64,000 nucleotides of DNA, taken from contig CM036255.1 of the NCBI GenBank assembly GCA_020698575.1, positions 18,342,501 through 18,406,500 of the forward strand, written 5' to 3'. The DNA is from Bostrychus sinensis. Its lineage: Eukaryota > Chordata > Actinopteri > Gobiiformes > Eleotridae. The first letter of the stretch is position 1. Each line of letters opens with the position of its first letter. The notes beneath the pieces are model-generated. The model had not been told where the DNA came from. It was given only the letters and a program-made list of their open reading frames with translations, and did not search any database. Position numbers and translations under genes: made by a program. Positions 1 to 23,611 of this stretch are shown here, in pieces.

Positions 1-1475
1 GAAGGATGGCTTTGTCAAAGAGGTGCACAAATCAATACTAGCCTCACCTCTCAGTACAAATGTCTGACTCAGCAAAAATGTCTGGGTGCACATCAGTAAA
101 ACACACATTTGTTTACCTAGAGTGACTTCCTAAACATTTTATCTCTGATTCTTTGTTTTATTTACCTTATTACCGTAGTACCGATTTGAACATGAATTTG
201 TTTCAGTAGTTCAGTTCAAAGTGAGTATATTGATATAGTACACACAAAGTAAAATATTTCATTAATTTATTTTATTATTTATTGTGGTTTACAGTTAATG
301 ATAACCTAAAGACACTATCTCATTAAACTCATTTCAATAGATTAAGACTAAATAAGTGTTTCATAGATATAATTTTGTCATGTTGGCTGCACTGAAACGG
401 AGCAAAGGATCATGGTCTATGTAGTTCCCTCTGCTTTTCTCCAATTTAGCTGCAACAAAACAATGCATATTAGCCCCTTACCATTTGATATTGTAGTCTA
501 TGATGATATTGTGAGACTTTTTCTCATAAAATTGCCAATATTGTTGCATCCCTATTCAATTTTTTATTTTTTTGCAGGAATATTACTTTTAATTGGGTTC
601 AAAGTTTAAGTACTTTTTCTGCCTCCATGATTCATTGATATAGGAGTTGTAGACTACTGTACAATGAATCCTAATAATAGTTAATAGATATAATCCAGTC
701 TTGAAGTTGGCATGTTGTTTACTCCAGTGACTAAATATATCTCTCACAGTGTGTTCTTTCCGTCCCTACTGTTATCTGCATATTTAAACATATCGTATGT
801 TATCCAGATATCTGTGTTGTCTCTGGAATGTGCTCAGGCTGACTGTAACACACTGCTCTATTTTTAAACATGTTTTCTGAGAAGTCTCCCACATCTCATG
901 TTGCGTACCGGCTCTCCGAACTTCCACCAGCGTCCAGTTCTAAAACCTTGGGCTGTTCCTGTAGGCCTTGATCCAGTGACATAAGGCTTACTAAGGACGT
1001 TATAGCAATAAATAATAATAAGGGCAGTTTGTGTTGTTGTGAAGACAGTGAGGAAACTGCTCTATGTAATGTTTATTTATCATACATTGCAGGGTCGGCC
1101 CACTTGTTTTCAGTTTGTGATTGAAAGCTTTTGCCCTACACACGTCAGCTGTCTGTCCCTGTCACCTTTAGGAAGGTCATGCCACCATTATGCCACCATC
1201 CACAGTTTATACATACTACCACCTACAAAGGGCAGTCTCCACTATAAAAGTATGATGTTTGGATTTGAATGGGAGTTTGTTGCATCCTGGACTTAACCTG
1301 TGATAAGTCCAGCCTCCTTTCATACACTTACAAATATGTACATTCCTGTCATGTCCCTCATCAAAGGGGAGGGATGTCCTGAATGCACCAGAAGACAGAT
1401 TACCCCCACTGTCCTAAAGCTGCCGGGATGAATCAGCAGTAGTTTAAACAAAGTGCAGGTTGTTAGAGCACTGAC
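1..1475 (-). other. gmpr: gmpr intron 1, 5' part
   Basis: This is intron sequence immediately downstream of gmpr coding exon 1. The remaining gmpr exons lie beyond the left edge. The donor at the exon junction reads GAG|GTCAGT on the minus strand. The stretch is AT-rich. I saw no second gmpr exon here: the sequence expected next, beginning V-D-L-E-R-T-F, is absent. No other gene is evident. Confidence 0.8.
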
Positions 1476-1562
1476 CTCTGAGCGACTCTTAAGGCTGCTC
1501 CTCTTGGGTCTGAAGAGGACATCTTTGAAGTCCAGTTTGAGGTCAGCGTCCACACGAGGCAT
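1476..1562 (-). CDS. gmpr: GMP reductase 1, first coding exon (partial gene)
   Basis: This exon encodes the first 29 residues of GMP reductase, the cytosolic enzyme that deaminates GMP to IMP using NADPH and so links guanine and adenine nucleotide pools. The peptide starts MPRVDADLKLDFKDVLFRPK and continues RSSLKSRSE. From memory, human GMPR begins MPRIDADLKLDFKDVLLRPK, so the match is nearly residue for residue. The exon ends in phase 0 at a GAG|GTCAGT donor, where human exon 1 also ends as I recall it, before V-D-L-E-R. The ATG is at 1562-1560. The frame stays open upstream, but there is no upstream in-frame ATG, so this start is the natural one. The catalytic cysteine and IMPDH-like barrel lie outside the window. 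A gmpr2 paralogue is the main alternative; adjacency to mylip favours gmpr. Confidence 0.93.
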
Positions 1563-1720
1563 CTTGGTTGTCCAGAAGAGTGATGATGACCAGGATAAAG
1601 AAGATGCAGAGGAGACTCCCCTGAGCACTAGGGCAGCAGCAGCAGCAGTGGTTAGTGGTCCCAAACCACAACCACCAAACCCGAACTTCCAGATGGCCAG
1701 CTTATTTATACCAAAGAGGG
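1563..1720 (-). promoter_or_regulatory. gmpr: gmpr core promoter and 5' UTR
   Basis: On the minus strand TATAAATA lies at 1710-1703, about 140 bp upstream of the gmpr ATG. A start site about 30 bp downstream, near 1675, would give a 5' UTR of about 110 nt. The TATA region, read CTTATTTATA on the plus strand, also resembles a MEF2 site. That would fit the muscle expression known for mammalian GMPR, but this is inference. The segment is more GC-rich than its surroundings. Confidence 0.6.
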
Positions 1721-2206
1721 GCCCAACCCTGCCCCGGCCCCCATGCCTGTATTTGGGCCTGGACTCCTCTCTCCCCCCTCTCCTTCTCTCCTTGAGCAGA
1801 GTGGCAGCAGCAGCAGTGTCCAGGCTGGCAGACACGCCAGGCTGTCACTGCTGCAGTGGCTGTGTGCTGCAGTGCTAAAGAGCACACCTGCTGTCCACTC
1901 AGGGCATTACCTTTTACTGACAGTCAGCGTCATACTCATCCTCAGTAATGAAGAGGATCAATTATTCAACAGTGGAGGGTGCACTGAGAAGCCAGCACTC
2001 AAGCAACATGTGTAAAGGATAAAATAGGTGTCCTGTGATGTAACATGACACAACCTCTAAATGATTTAATCGCTGACCTGAAATTTGGAGACCCGAAAAA
2101 GGCCATTTAATGAAAAGAAATCAAATATGTCTCAACATTAACTGAGAAGATGCTGTGTTTCTCTGTAAGCAGGCGTTTCGGGTTTTTGTAGCGTTACACA
2201 GTCACG

Positions 2207-2220
2207 CCACTAGATGGCAG
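2207..2220 (+). promoter_or_regulatory. CTCF-type core motif
   Basis: The sequence CCACTAGATGGCAG fits the vertebrate CTCF core CCASYAGRKGGCRS at every position. It lies between the gmpr promoter and the mylip 3' end, where a boundary element could separate two co-oriented genes. Occupancy cannot be read from sequence. Confidence 0.55.
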
Positions 2221-3703
2221 CACAGACGAAGAAACTGGCGGCCGATCAAAGCGCGCACAGAACCAGAACGAGTCTGACTGGAGCTGTCTCCTGGCAACAA
2301 CATGCTCCCTTTGATGAAGAGACCTCACTCACAAACGACAAAGCCATTTAGGGGCCTTTAAAATCCTAGCAACGACCAGCAACCCTTTCTCAGCACAAGA
2401 ACATACATAGGAATATAAAAAGTAAATAACATGAAAACCTCCAGCCAACTCCGGCGGTCTGTTACAGCGGGGCACCTGCTGCTCCTTAACCCGCGTGCGC
2501 GTCACATTAAACTGGATTGATAACAAGTCGCTGATAAAGTCCAGCGCTAAAGCCATAACCACAGACTATTAAAGATAAGAAAATGACTGCGAGGTGAACT
2601 CTGTGTTCCCAGCCTGTCCCGGGTCAGACAGGCAGCGCCTCGTGGCCACAGCTGGACTCAGGTATTAGCATGTATTAATGCTAAGGTTGTAGCATAAGGA
2701 AGTAGGTGAAAGGTCACTTGTAAGTGTGACGTTATTTTACAACAGTTTTGCTGTCTGTGATCACCTGTAGCTATTATTTATCTCTCTACTTTCAACTTTT
2801 CTATCAGTAACTAACACTACTGTATTTAAAGTTTTAACTGTTTGTGCTTGACCTAAGGTGGAATATATCTCTCCATAATTTTGTATATTAGCTTATTTAC
2901 TATGAATAAATAACTTACTAATCTATCTATCTAATATAACTTGTGCTTAAAGTGGTATTTACAGCAGACGTTTATTTATTTATTATTTATTTTTATTACT
3001 TTTGTGAATGCATAACGTATGTCTCATAATGTTATTATTGAGACAAACATGAGTCACTAATTTCCCAGTAGTTATGATATAAATTTAAATATGCTCAACC
3101 ATGAGCATGATGATGTTTTGAGGTTACATATGTTTAAAAGGATCTGTTGTGTACATGAGCAGGTAGCATGTGTTTAGGTGATGCCCATGACACAGCTGCA
3201 TTGTCTGGACGGAGCACAATGTGTATCCTGGCAGCAGCAGGCCATTTACATTCGTCTAAAACTTCCTGGGACAACACAAAGAAGCCATGGTATGTACCCG
3301 GAAACACAAATAGAATTGCTCTGGATGCCACTTGCTAACATTTTCTCAGAGGAGAAACCTTCTTATGTCCGTAGAGCCAGCAGATGTGTAGGCCACATGG
3401 CAGTGGGTGGGCAAAGTTGGTAAAAGTCTTTGATGTTTACTCCTTGGCATAAGTTTAAAAAAATGCTGCTGATTTTAAATTCTGCTTGTGTTTTTCTATG
3501 CGACACACAGGTGATGAACATGAACACTGTGAAGAGCCTCAGGGATTTAGACCTACTTTAAGCTTTAAGATCAGAGTACATCAGTATTTAATGAGGGACA
3601 TACTTTCCAGTAAGCTGGTAATGACAGGTGTAAAAATGCTATAAACAAGATATTTCTTCAGAGAACTAGGTCAAATGCCTTTCACAGTCAATTTGAAGAC
3701 CTG

Positions 3704-3821
3704 TATACCGATGAGGCATAACCTGCCTATTATTGGTGGACATACGTTATGTGTTAGGGCCACCCGTCTAATTTGCAACCTCGTACACATTAGACTGTGA
3801 TGCACTGTGTATTCTGACACC
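3704..3821 (-). mobile_element. Tc1/mariner-type terminal fragment
   Basis: The left end reads TATACCGATGAGGCATAACC, a variant of the terminal repeat seen at 8890 and 40887. The interior, on the minus strand, shares GTGTCAGAATACACAGTGCA and the CCACCAATAATAGGC block with the transposase remnant at 40503-40888. It is therefore a second, reversed, internally deleted copy of the same family. The right end is not defined. Confidence 0.6.
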
Positions 3822-4367
3822 ATTTTCCTTGCTTCTAACACACCAACGTTAAGAACAAAATATTCACTTGCTGTTTAATGCAGTGTATCCCACCCACTAA
3901 AGCTAATTTCCATTTGTATTTGTTGGCAGGGTCCAGTACATGACATTGAAAAAGCCCAAGTTGCAAAGTCATACTGTACATGCAGCAGATGTTTCCAAGA
4001 GGGGTGTGAAGAAATGCAACACTGGCTGTCAACATGTGACCGGAGATTAATCCAACACTGATCCCAAGAGTTCAGTACTGTGGAAAAACATCATTGTCTT
4101 GGCTGGATTTGATAATATAATCCAAAGAAAGGTACAACACTCACAATGTTTACTCAAATAAAAATTAAACTTGTATATCACTCTCTAAAAGAAACCAAGG
4201 ATGCATTGTTTTGATCCAAAACCTGTCCAACATGACTAAAGATATCATTATGTCATTTTATTTAAAGTGAATGTTAATATGCAAAGAGTTAGTCCATTGC
4301 ATATACACACTTTTTATGAAAGCCATTTTGTGGTTCCTCTTATCACAAGGGATACATTTGTTATAAA

Positions 4368-4793
4368 CGAAGGTGGAAGAGGAACCAAATATGTAAAAGT
4401 ACTGTTACTCCAAAATAATATTACTCAAGTACAGATACTTGTACTTAACAATAGTATTCATTTAGTAAAACAACAAATATACTGAGTGTAATGTTTGCTT
4501 CAATAGAAAGCACTTCCTGCTACTACCAGTACATTTATTACTACTAGTGTTACTACTAGCACTGCTGCTTCCACTGTTACTACTACCCATGCAACTATTA
4601 CTATTGCTACCATCACTACTATAATTGCAACTCCAGGCTAAATCATTCTTGTAGTCATTCAAATATTATCTAACCTTTCTTGAGTAAAATTGAAAAATGC
4701 ATAATTAAAGATTTTAGTTTAGTAAAAGTACTGTTTAGGAAATGTACTGAAGTAAATTACTTGAGTAAAATATGTAGTTTCTTACCACCTCTG
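4368..4793. mobile_element. Palindromic hAT-type MITE (CAGAGGTGG family)
   Basis: The 426-bp element has inverted ends: CGAAGGTGGAAGAGG on the left and CTTACCACCTCTG on the right. The 8-bp flanks, gttataaa (4360-4367) and gttgaaaa (4794-4801), match at seven of eight positions, as expected for an old hAT-length target duplication. The arms carry runs such as AAAAGTACTGTTACTCC and TACTTGAGTAAAATATG. The middle is an imperfect (ACT/AGT)n tract around 4520-4620. Related copies lie near 10170, 27862, 30855, 31430, 38640, 56206, 59331 and 62990. Confidence 0.7.
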
Positions 4794-5544
4794 GTTGAAA
4801 ATTACAAAACAAAATATTGAGTATTTACATTGCTTTTTCAAGGTTTTTTACTGCTATACTCACTCAGAGCTTATCTCACTTTTTTCTGGGCATATTGCTC
4901 TGTTTGTTTACCTTACTAGTTCTTACAGGGTCACGACTGTGTGGGAGCTATTGTAATCTGCACATCTTTCCTGTAAATAAGTGTCTGGAATGGTTATTAC
5001 CTGAAACTTGTGCTGCCTTTGTGGCTGTAATTGGGACACCATTTACTGCCTCTTTTTATTTTCCATAAGTTAAACTTTAACTGTGTTGTCTGACTGAGTA
5101 TAGCTGGTGTTTTGCATGGCTGACTTGAAAACATGTCTGCTCTTCAAGTTCTTTTTTTCACACCCTTGGAGTTACTTCAATGCCATCAAGAGGGCTAGAG
5201 ACAGGAACAAGTACAGACTAATCAATAGCAGTGGCCCCAAGCTTGTTTTAGGCTTTCTAATCACAGTCCAGTGGAGCCTGTCATTCCTCATCAGCAGACA
5301 GCCTCTTTATACCTCAAACTGTGGTCTGCCCAACTCTCTTTTCCTGCCTGACAATGACAAATGACACATTGACCTTTCACAGTAAAATCTACCTGGAGTG
5401 CTGCTTTGAACTTAATCAGTTCAACACAGCAATGGCTGAAGTTACAGCAAATATTGTTTTAGCACAATACTGCAAATGTTCAATAACATTTTTGAACTAC
5501 TTTACTACTTTGTAAACAGTGTAAAATACAAAACATATACAAGG

Positions 5545-6792
5545 TTGTATTAAAAAAAACAACTTTATTAATACTCTGTTAAAAATACAAAAGGATTTAA
5601 TCGAAGTTATTTTCATTTGCCAGAGCATAGTGGCTTTTGCTTCAGAAAACAGAAACAAATTGCTACTTGTACATTGTGATAAAATAAACAGTTCCCCTGC
5701 AGTGACTGAGTCAACAAGAGAGTTTTCCTTTTCTCACTAGAAAAAGTCTGCAGAAGTTTAGGATAGATACGGCATTGCTGCTACATTAAGGCCAGCTTCC
5801 CTACAGACACAAGGAAAACTTCCCTGGTAAAGTGACAATGTAGTTTTTTTAAATAGTTTTTGAAATTAAATAAAAACAAACAAAAAAAGCTTTTCAAAAG
5901 CAGTATTGCACAGATAGATCTCCTAGTACCCTTTCAAAATTATCAAAACGACTCACGAGTACACCCAAAAGAGGGAAATAACTGTGGAGGTTTACAAAGA
6001 CAGCCGCTGCTCAACCAAGACCTATTTTGCATCAACAATCTTGATAACTTAAGATTTTTATTCTTCAACTTTCTGTTGGCATAGACCTGACAAAATGTGC
6101 AAACTAGTCTTTGATTTGAAAGTGGAGTGTGAGCCACATACTGCGTTTGGCTTTATGGTCACAGTTGTATCAGTACAAAAGACCCTTTGAGACCTCAGGG
6201 TCACAGCAGTGGGACCATATTTTATGGTGTGTGTGATTAGTATGCAGTGCACCACCCAGGCAGAGCTGCCTCCCTTTGAATACCTCCTCATTGGCATGGA
6301 AATGTGGAACATGATAAACACATGAGAAATTAAATATAAAAAAGCATCTCACTAGATACACAGTAAAATGCAGTTCAGATAATGTTTAAAATGGCAGCTT
6401 TAAAAGTGATAGAGGCTATGTACAGTGTAAAACACGTAGTATAGGAGTTGTGTGGCCGAGGGCCTGATAAAAAAAATTGAACAAATCACTCAAAGCAACA
6501 AATGATTTTGTATCAGGTCAACTGATGCAATAATTTAACAAAGACAATAAGAGACTCATTTAAAATCAAACTGCGGCAGGGGAATGTTTAAAACAAGAGT
6601 TTGACAAAATGACAATACTTTGAACAGTCTGTTGTTGAGAATGAGCAGAAACACACAGGTGAGAGTTCAATGGAGTGGTTGAGAGTCAGTACTGGATAAT
6701 GTTCAGGGACATTCGCGTTTGGTAGTCCAGATAGTCTTTTCAAACACCTTCATGTGTCAGGCAGCAGTGTCCACAGTGATGACTGGTCCTCT
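5545..6792 (-). other. mylip: mylip 3' UTR
   Basis: AT-rich, gene-free sequence follows the mylip stop codon (TGA at 6795-6793) and runs to the AATAAA at 5569-5564. No splice signal or repeat interrupts it. An internal TTTATT near 6058 could act as an earlier polyadenylation signal. The extent is inferred from the signal, not from transcript data. Confidence 0.5.
5564..5569 (-). terminator. mylip: mylip polyadenylation signal
   Basis: TTTATT on the plus strand is AATAAA on the minus strand. Cleavage is expected about 10-25 nt further down, near 5545. It is the last good signal before sequence unlike a UTR, and gives a 3' UTR of about 1.25 kb. Confidence 0.5.
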
Positions 6793-19761
<12,969 letters not shown>

Positions 19762-20030
19762 TTTGGCCTGTCTATTTCTTTGGTGTGCCACTCTTCAAAA
19801 ACGAACAAACCTGTCCTCTGTCCTTACTCAAAAGTCCCCTACATCAAGCCTCCGTCACTTCCACGATACCTTTCTCTCACTCCGTGTGGCAAGCTTATAA
19901 AGTGTGAAGCCACCAGCTGTAGGCTATATCAATGAAAACCCAGCGCCGGCTCCGCCCCTCTGTGTGGCGCCCAATGAGAAACTCGTTCACAAAAGCGGAG
20001 GAAACGCCGAGCCAATCACAAGTCGCGTTA
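19762..20030 (-). promoter_or_regulatory. mylip: mylip 5' UTR and core promoter
   Basis: On the minus strand TTTATAAG (19901-19894) is a TATA-type box about 135 bp upstream of the mylip ATG, which would put a start site near 19868. Upstream are CCAAT pentamers in plus orientation (CCCAATGAGA near 19970 and GCCAATCACA near 20011) and CG-containing sequence (GCGCCGGCTCCGCCCC, including a GC box). The layout is a conventional promoter facing left. No obvious DR4 LXR element was picked out by eye. Confidence 0.6.
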
Positions 20031-20167
20031 CGCACAGCGTTCCCGACACTGGTTTACCTCCCGTGCCTGAAAGTGTGAGGAGACCAGAGCGCCCTCATGC
20101 GGCTTCACTGTGCTATTGACACAACGTGCGTTTGAACTCACCTGCTCCCCGTGAAGAAGACGCTTTT

Positions 20168-20195
20168 ATGGAGGTTCAGCACAGCCTCGGTGAGT
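20168..20195 (+). other. Candidate short first exon with strong donor, divergent from mylip
   Basis: On the plus strand an ATG at 20168 opens a short frame (MEVQHSL) that runs into a strong donor, CTCG|GTGAGT (20190). Nearby, on the minus strand, AGCAG|GTGAGT (exon side 20142, intron from 20141) is an equally strong donor facing the other way. Either could be a 5' exon: one for a plus-strand transcript, one an alternative leader for mylip. There is no acceptor I can pair with confidence, so this is only a candidate. Confidence 0.2.
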
Positions 20196-20199
20196 TAAT

Positions 20200-22480
20200 G
20201 GCCCGAGTATAGTTCCCTGGCTCGGTATTGTGAATAATTTATGTGAATGCTCTCCAGCATAGATATAGTATTAGGAAGCCCTTTCACTTTGCTGTCCTCT
20301 TCCTATCATTTATTAATTTTTCCTGTTAGTTCCTTTATATTTCCCCGCGCAAAGTTCACCTTATATTTACGTATTTTTATGCAAGTGTAACATCTAGTTT
20401 TTGTCTAAATTAGTAACAGTTAAATAGAAAATGTAGTCTAGCCTATCATTAAAAGTATGTCCAATATAGTCTATATACAATTTCTGGGAAACATTAGTTC
20501 ACACAGAGCACCTTTCTTGTGGTGCTTGTATTGAGCATGCTAACAATAAAATGTGTAAGGGTGAAACATATGAAAAAGCAGTTCTATTGTTTCATTTAAT
20601 AATGTAATAGTTGTAATACACACTTGTAGTACTAATAGTTTTTAGATTATAGAAACCTTGCTGGATTTGTCTTCTGCAATTGTACTGTCTACAGAAGAAC
20701 TTTCTATCTATATAATATGTAGTATTTTATAGACCCTTTCTTCAAAATACTCAAAAGACCTGGTAAATTTGTTCGCAGTAAAAACGACCTTGACTAGCAT
20801 CCTCTCTCCCACTATAGTAAGAGATAATATATTATTCAGCACTGTTGTAGGATAAGACAGCAGTGATCTGGACTCTCACGGGCACTGCAGAAAACTTCAG
20901 GCTCACCCACGCAGATGAGAGAGGCACAGTGTACAGCCAAGATCTGCATTTGTCTGCCAAGGGACATTTTACAGTTGTGGCCATGTGCCTCGCTGAAGTA
21001 AATTTGTCCTCATCCTAACTGCATCATTCAGTCAGCATAGCATGACCCTAAATTTGCCCTTATTCATTATGCATTCATTTATGATAATATTTAAGTTTTT
21101 ACAATTTAAAATAATGTATAAAGTAAAGTTGCATTTATTAGGTGGCAATACAAAGTTTTTGCTTATTATTCTGTTGTGGTGAAGAAGGAGCTGGGCCGAA
21201 AGGCAAAGCTCTCGATTTACCTGTCAATCTATGGTCCCCTCTCTCACATATAGTCATGAGCTTTGGGTCATGACCGAAAGGACAAGATCCTGAATACAAG
21301 CGGCAAAATTTAGTTTTCATACTGTAAGATTCTCATATCGTGTTATCCCTAGTTGCATGTAATGAATGCTGTATTTATTGTATTATTTATTTTTCATGCC
21401 ATGTTTGAAAAAATGTTACAAATGGGTATAACTGGTGCATTTACAGTCAGTTTCTGTGCCTATCTTCCAGTGTTTTGCAAAACTGCACATCCAGGTGTTA
21501 CTTAACTTCTGTTTTCATGCAGTATTTTGTTATTGATTTGTTCTAGTTTGTAGATTAGAGAGCTATGTTTTTGTTATTTCTCTACTGTGAGATCATCCTG
21601 TATCTGGTAAATACATCCATATTAACTTTGTATCCACTGTACTCCACGTGTATCTCTCTATGTGTGTGAAAGGGCTGTGCAGCCTGCAGAGTGGAGTGGC
21701 TGGTGTCCTTTTGGCCCGAGATGATGTAAGAAAGAACAAACCAAAAGACGTGTGCCTCTGTGCAGCTGCTATTTCCATAAATGGCATCTCCGGGAGTGTG
21801 CGGAGTGACCTAACATCCACTGTCTACGTGGGAGCAGCAGTACCAGCTGAGCACAAATCAGGCCTGCTCAAACTGTGCCACACGTACTACATGGTCTTTA
21901 GGTACAGCACCCACAGGTACAGTGCAGATCCTATACAATACATGCATAAATGTCTACTCCTATCGGTACTTTGAAATTAAATGACAATGTCTCATTTTTC
22001 TTCATTTTACTTTTACGAACAACTTTTGTATACATGTGCATCTTTAAAAAAAAGAATATCGTGAAAGTACATTTTTTCACTTGTTCAATACACAAAATAA
22101 ATGGCATATATTATATAGATTCAGTATGATTATGATGATTATATAATAATTTCACAAGACTAAATGTAGAGTTTTTATAAACTGAAAATCATATTAATAA
22201 CAATTAAAATAAATAATTGCATGAAATATTTCTATATTTTTATTGCATTAGTGGTAAATTGGAAAAAAAATAAAATAAAACAAAGAGTTGCCTAATTAGA
22301 TTAATATTAATTGATAACGTTGCATATTAAATTACATTGACAACATTGACTGCCAAAAGTGATGTTTTCTCCCATTAAGGCCCCTCTAATGCACATCTAG
22401 GTCAAATTTGGGGGTAGGGCATCCTTTCCCATTTGAGCTAGTGCACAAACACACAGACTGGCAGACTCCGGTTTGTGGCT
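20200..22480. other. Spacer between mylip and the divergent unnamed gene
   Basis: This is AT-rich sequence with no recognised gene. A plus-strand open stretch at 21648-21974 has no family resemblance and no convincing splice context. Short runs of (TTTA)/(ATTT) and a dense AT block at 22040-22340 are the only features seen. Confidence 0.5.
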
Positions 22481-22485
22481 AGGTA

Positions 22486-22660
22486 TGATGTCATTCGATG
22501 TGACATCACTTCCCTTTGAGGCAAGTCACCGCTGACTCGATTGGAGCGTGAACACATCGCCATGCAGGGTTTGTTTATGTGTGCATGTGGGCATGACATC
22601 ACAGCTTCATCACTGCCCAGCGCTGGAGCCCACTGTGCCACTCGGAGCACACACTATGGA
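22486..22660 (+). promoter_or_regulatory. Promoter region with three CRE-like octamers
   Basis: The octamer TGACATCA occurs three times in 116 bp: reversed as TGATGTCA at 22486-22493, forward at 22501-22508 and forward at 22594-22601. It is a one-base variant of the CRE/ATF site TGACGTCA. The cluster lies 156-271 bp upstream of the ATG at 22757, in sequence clearly less AT-rich than the spacer before it. Regulation by CREB/ATF/CREM factors is inferred. No TATA box is obvious. Confidence 0.5.
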
Positions 22661-22756
22661 CGGGCCATGTTCGCAGAGCAGCTCATTTGGTGGTTTTTAG
22701 GTAGGTTTATGTTTCTATAGTGATTTAAATGTGTGTGGGAAACTGGCATCAGAAGT

Positions 22757-23611
22757 ATGAACAAAGGCCAGGGGGCAAGCAGCTCTAGTGACTCAGAAGA
22801 AAAGCAGCATTTACAGTCAAATAATGAGGCTACGAAGGATACCCCACCACAAGGTTCATCAGCTGGGGATACATTGTTGGACTCAGATGTGGTCTCAACA
22901 AGTCGGATGAAGAGGAGTCATGCTTTTAGCAGCTCTTTCAGCTTTGAAGAGGACCAACAACCACAGTCAAAAAGTGGTGTCCAAAATGTACCATCACCAC
23001 ACAGGTCAAGTGAAGCTGTTGTCCCAGAGCTGGTGGAGCCAGAGCTGGAAGCTGATGGCACACATCTGAAGGAACAGGAAACGGTTTGTGAGAGTCAACC
23101 TTCGACATCCGGTTTGTTCAGGCCTCAGGACCTTTGGCTTGCAATGACAAGATGTCTGTCCATCAGATGGCCCCCATGTTTGTCACTCAACAGACTGGAC
23201 AGAAATAACAGGAAACTGGCCTACCAAAAGGACTGTAACCAACCAGAGGAGTCATTCTCATCTGACAGCCAAGATTCAGCCAATGAGAGCTCTTCTACTA
23301 CATCCACATCATCAGAGGACATTAATGTGACATTAGTAAAAAAAGAGGAAGCACTATCCAAAGAGGTTAAAAGAGGTCCTCCTTCTCGCTGGGGGATGTC
23401 CCGCTCATCCCCAAGGTTACCCAGAGACAGACAGGCTTCTGACCTAGTGTTAGCCTCTATGATACTGGAGAGAGAAATGTTTCTCATGGTCGAGCTGATA
23501 GACAGAGGCGAGGAGAAACATGATTTACGTTATCAGGCAGAATGGAAACTGTCAGAGAAAAGTAGGGAGCTGGCAGCTGGAGTGTGGCTGTCCCGAACAC
23601 TGATTGACTGA
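22757..23611 (+). CDS. Unnamed Ser/Glu-rich protein with helical C-terminal cassette
   Basis: This is a single uninterrupted frame of 284 codons that I do not recognise. The N-terminal half is low-complexity and acidic, with serine runs (SSSSDSEE near the start, FSSSFSFEEDQ near residue 60). Residues about 145-200 hold a second Ser-rich acidic block (SDSQDSANESSSTTSTSSED). The last ~60 residues look structured and amphipathic: SDLVLASMILEREMFLMVEL, then DLRYQAEWKLSEKSRELAAG and VWLSR near the end. This charged, regular block is the best candidate for a conserved domain. The start ATG has A at -3; a short uORF (ATG at 22653-22655) precedes it. AATAAA lies 370 bp after the stop. It could be the last exon of a longer gene, but no strong acceptor lies just upstream. 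The composition suggests a nuclear or regulatory protein; that is a guess. Confidence 0.75.
   Translation: MNKGQGASSSSDSEEKQHLQSNNEATKDTPPQGSSAGDTLLDSDVVSTSRMKRSHAFSSSFSFEEDQQPQSKSGVQNVPSPHRSSEAVVPELVEPELEADGTHLKEQETVCESQPSTSGLFRPQDLWLAMTRCLSIRWPPCLSLNRLDRNNRKLAYQKDCNQPEESFSSDSQDSANESSSTTSTSSEDINVTLVKKEEALSKEVKRGPPSRWGMSRSSPRLPRDRQASDLVLASMILEREMFLMVELIDRGEEKHDLRYQAEWKLSEKSRELAAGVWLSRTLID

Larger units (their letters stand above)
1721..5544. other. Intergenic region between the gmpr promoter and the mylip 3' end
   Basis: No coding region is recognised. Positions 1721-1900 are GC-rich, with CAG/CTG runs that make short spurious frames in several phases. Positions 2160-2640 are also relatively GC-rich and include a CTCF-like core. 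The remainder is AT-rich and holds a Tc1-type fragment at 3704-3821 and a palindromic MITE at 4368-4793. Confidence 0.6.

Noticed and set aside
21648..21974. 108-codon plus-strand frame between mylip and the unnamed gene
   Set aside because: It lacks recognisable similarity or splice and promoter context, and its start lies in simple sequence.
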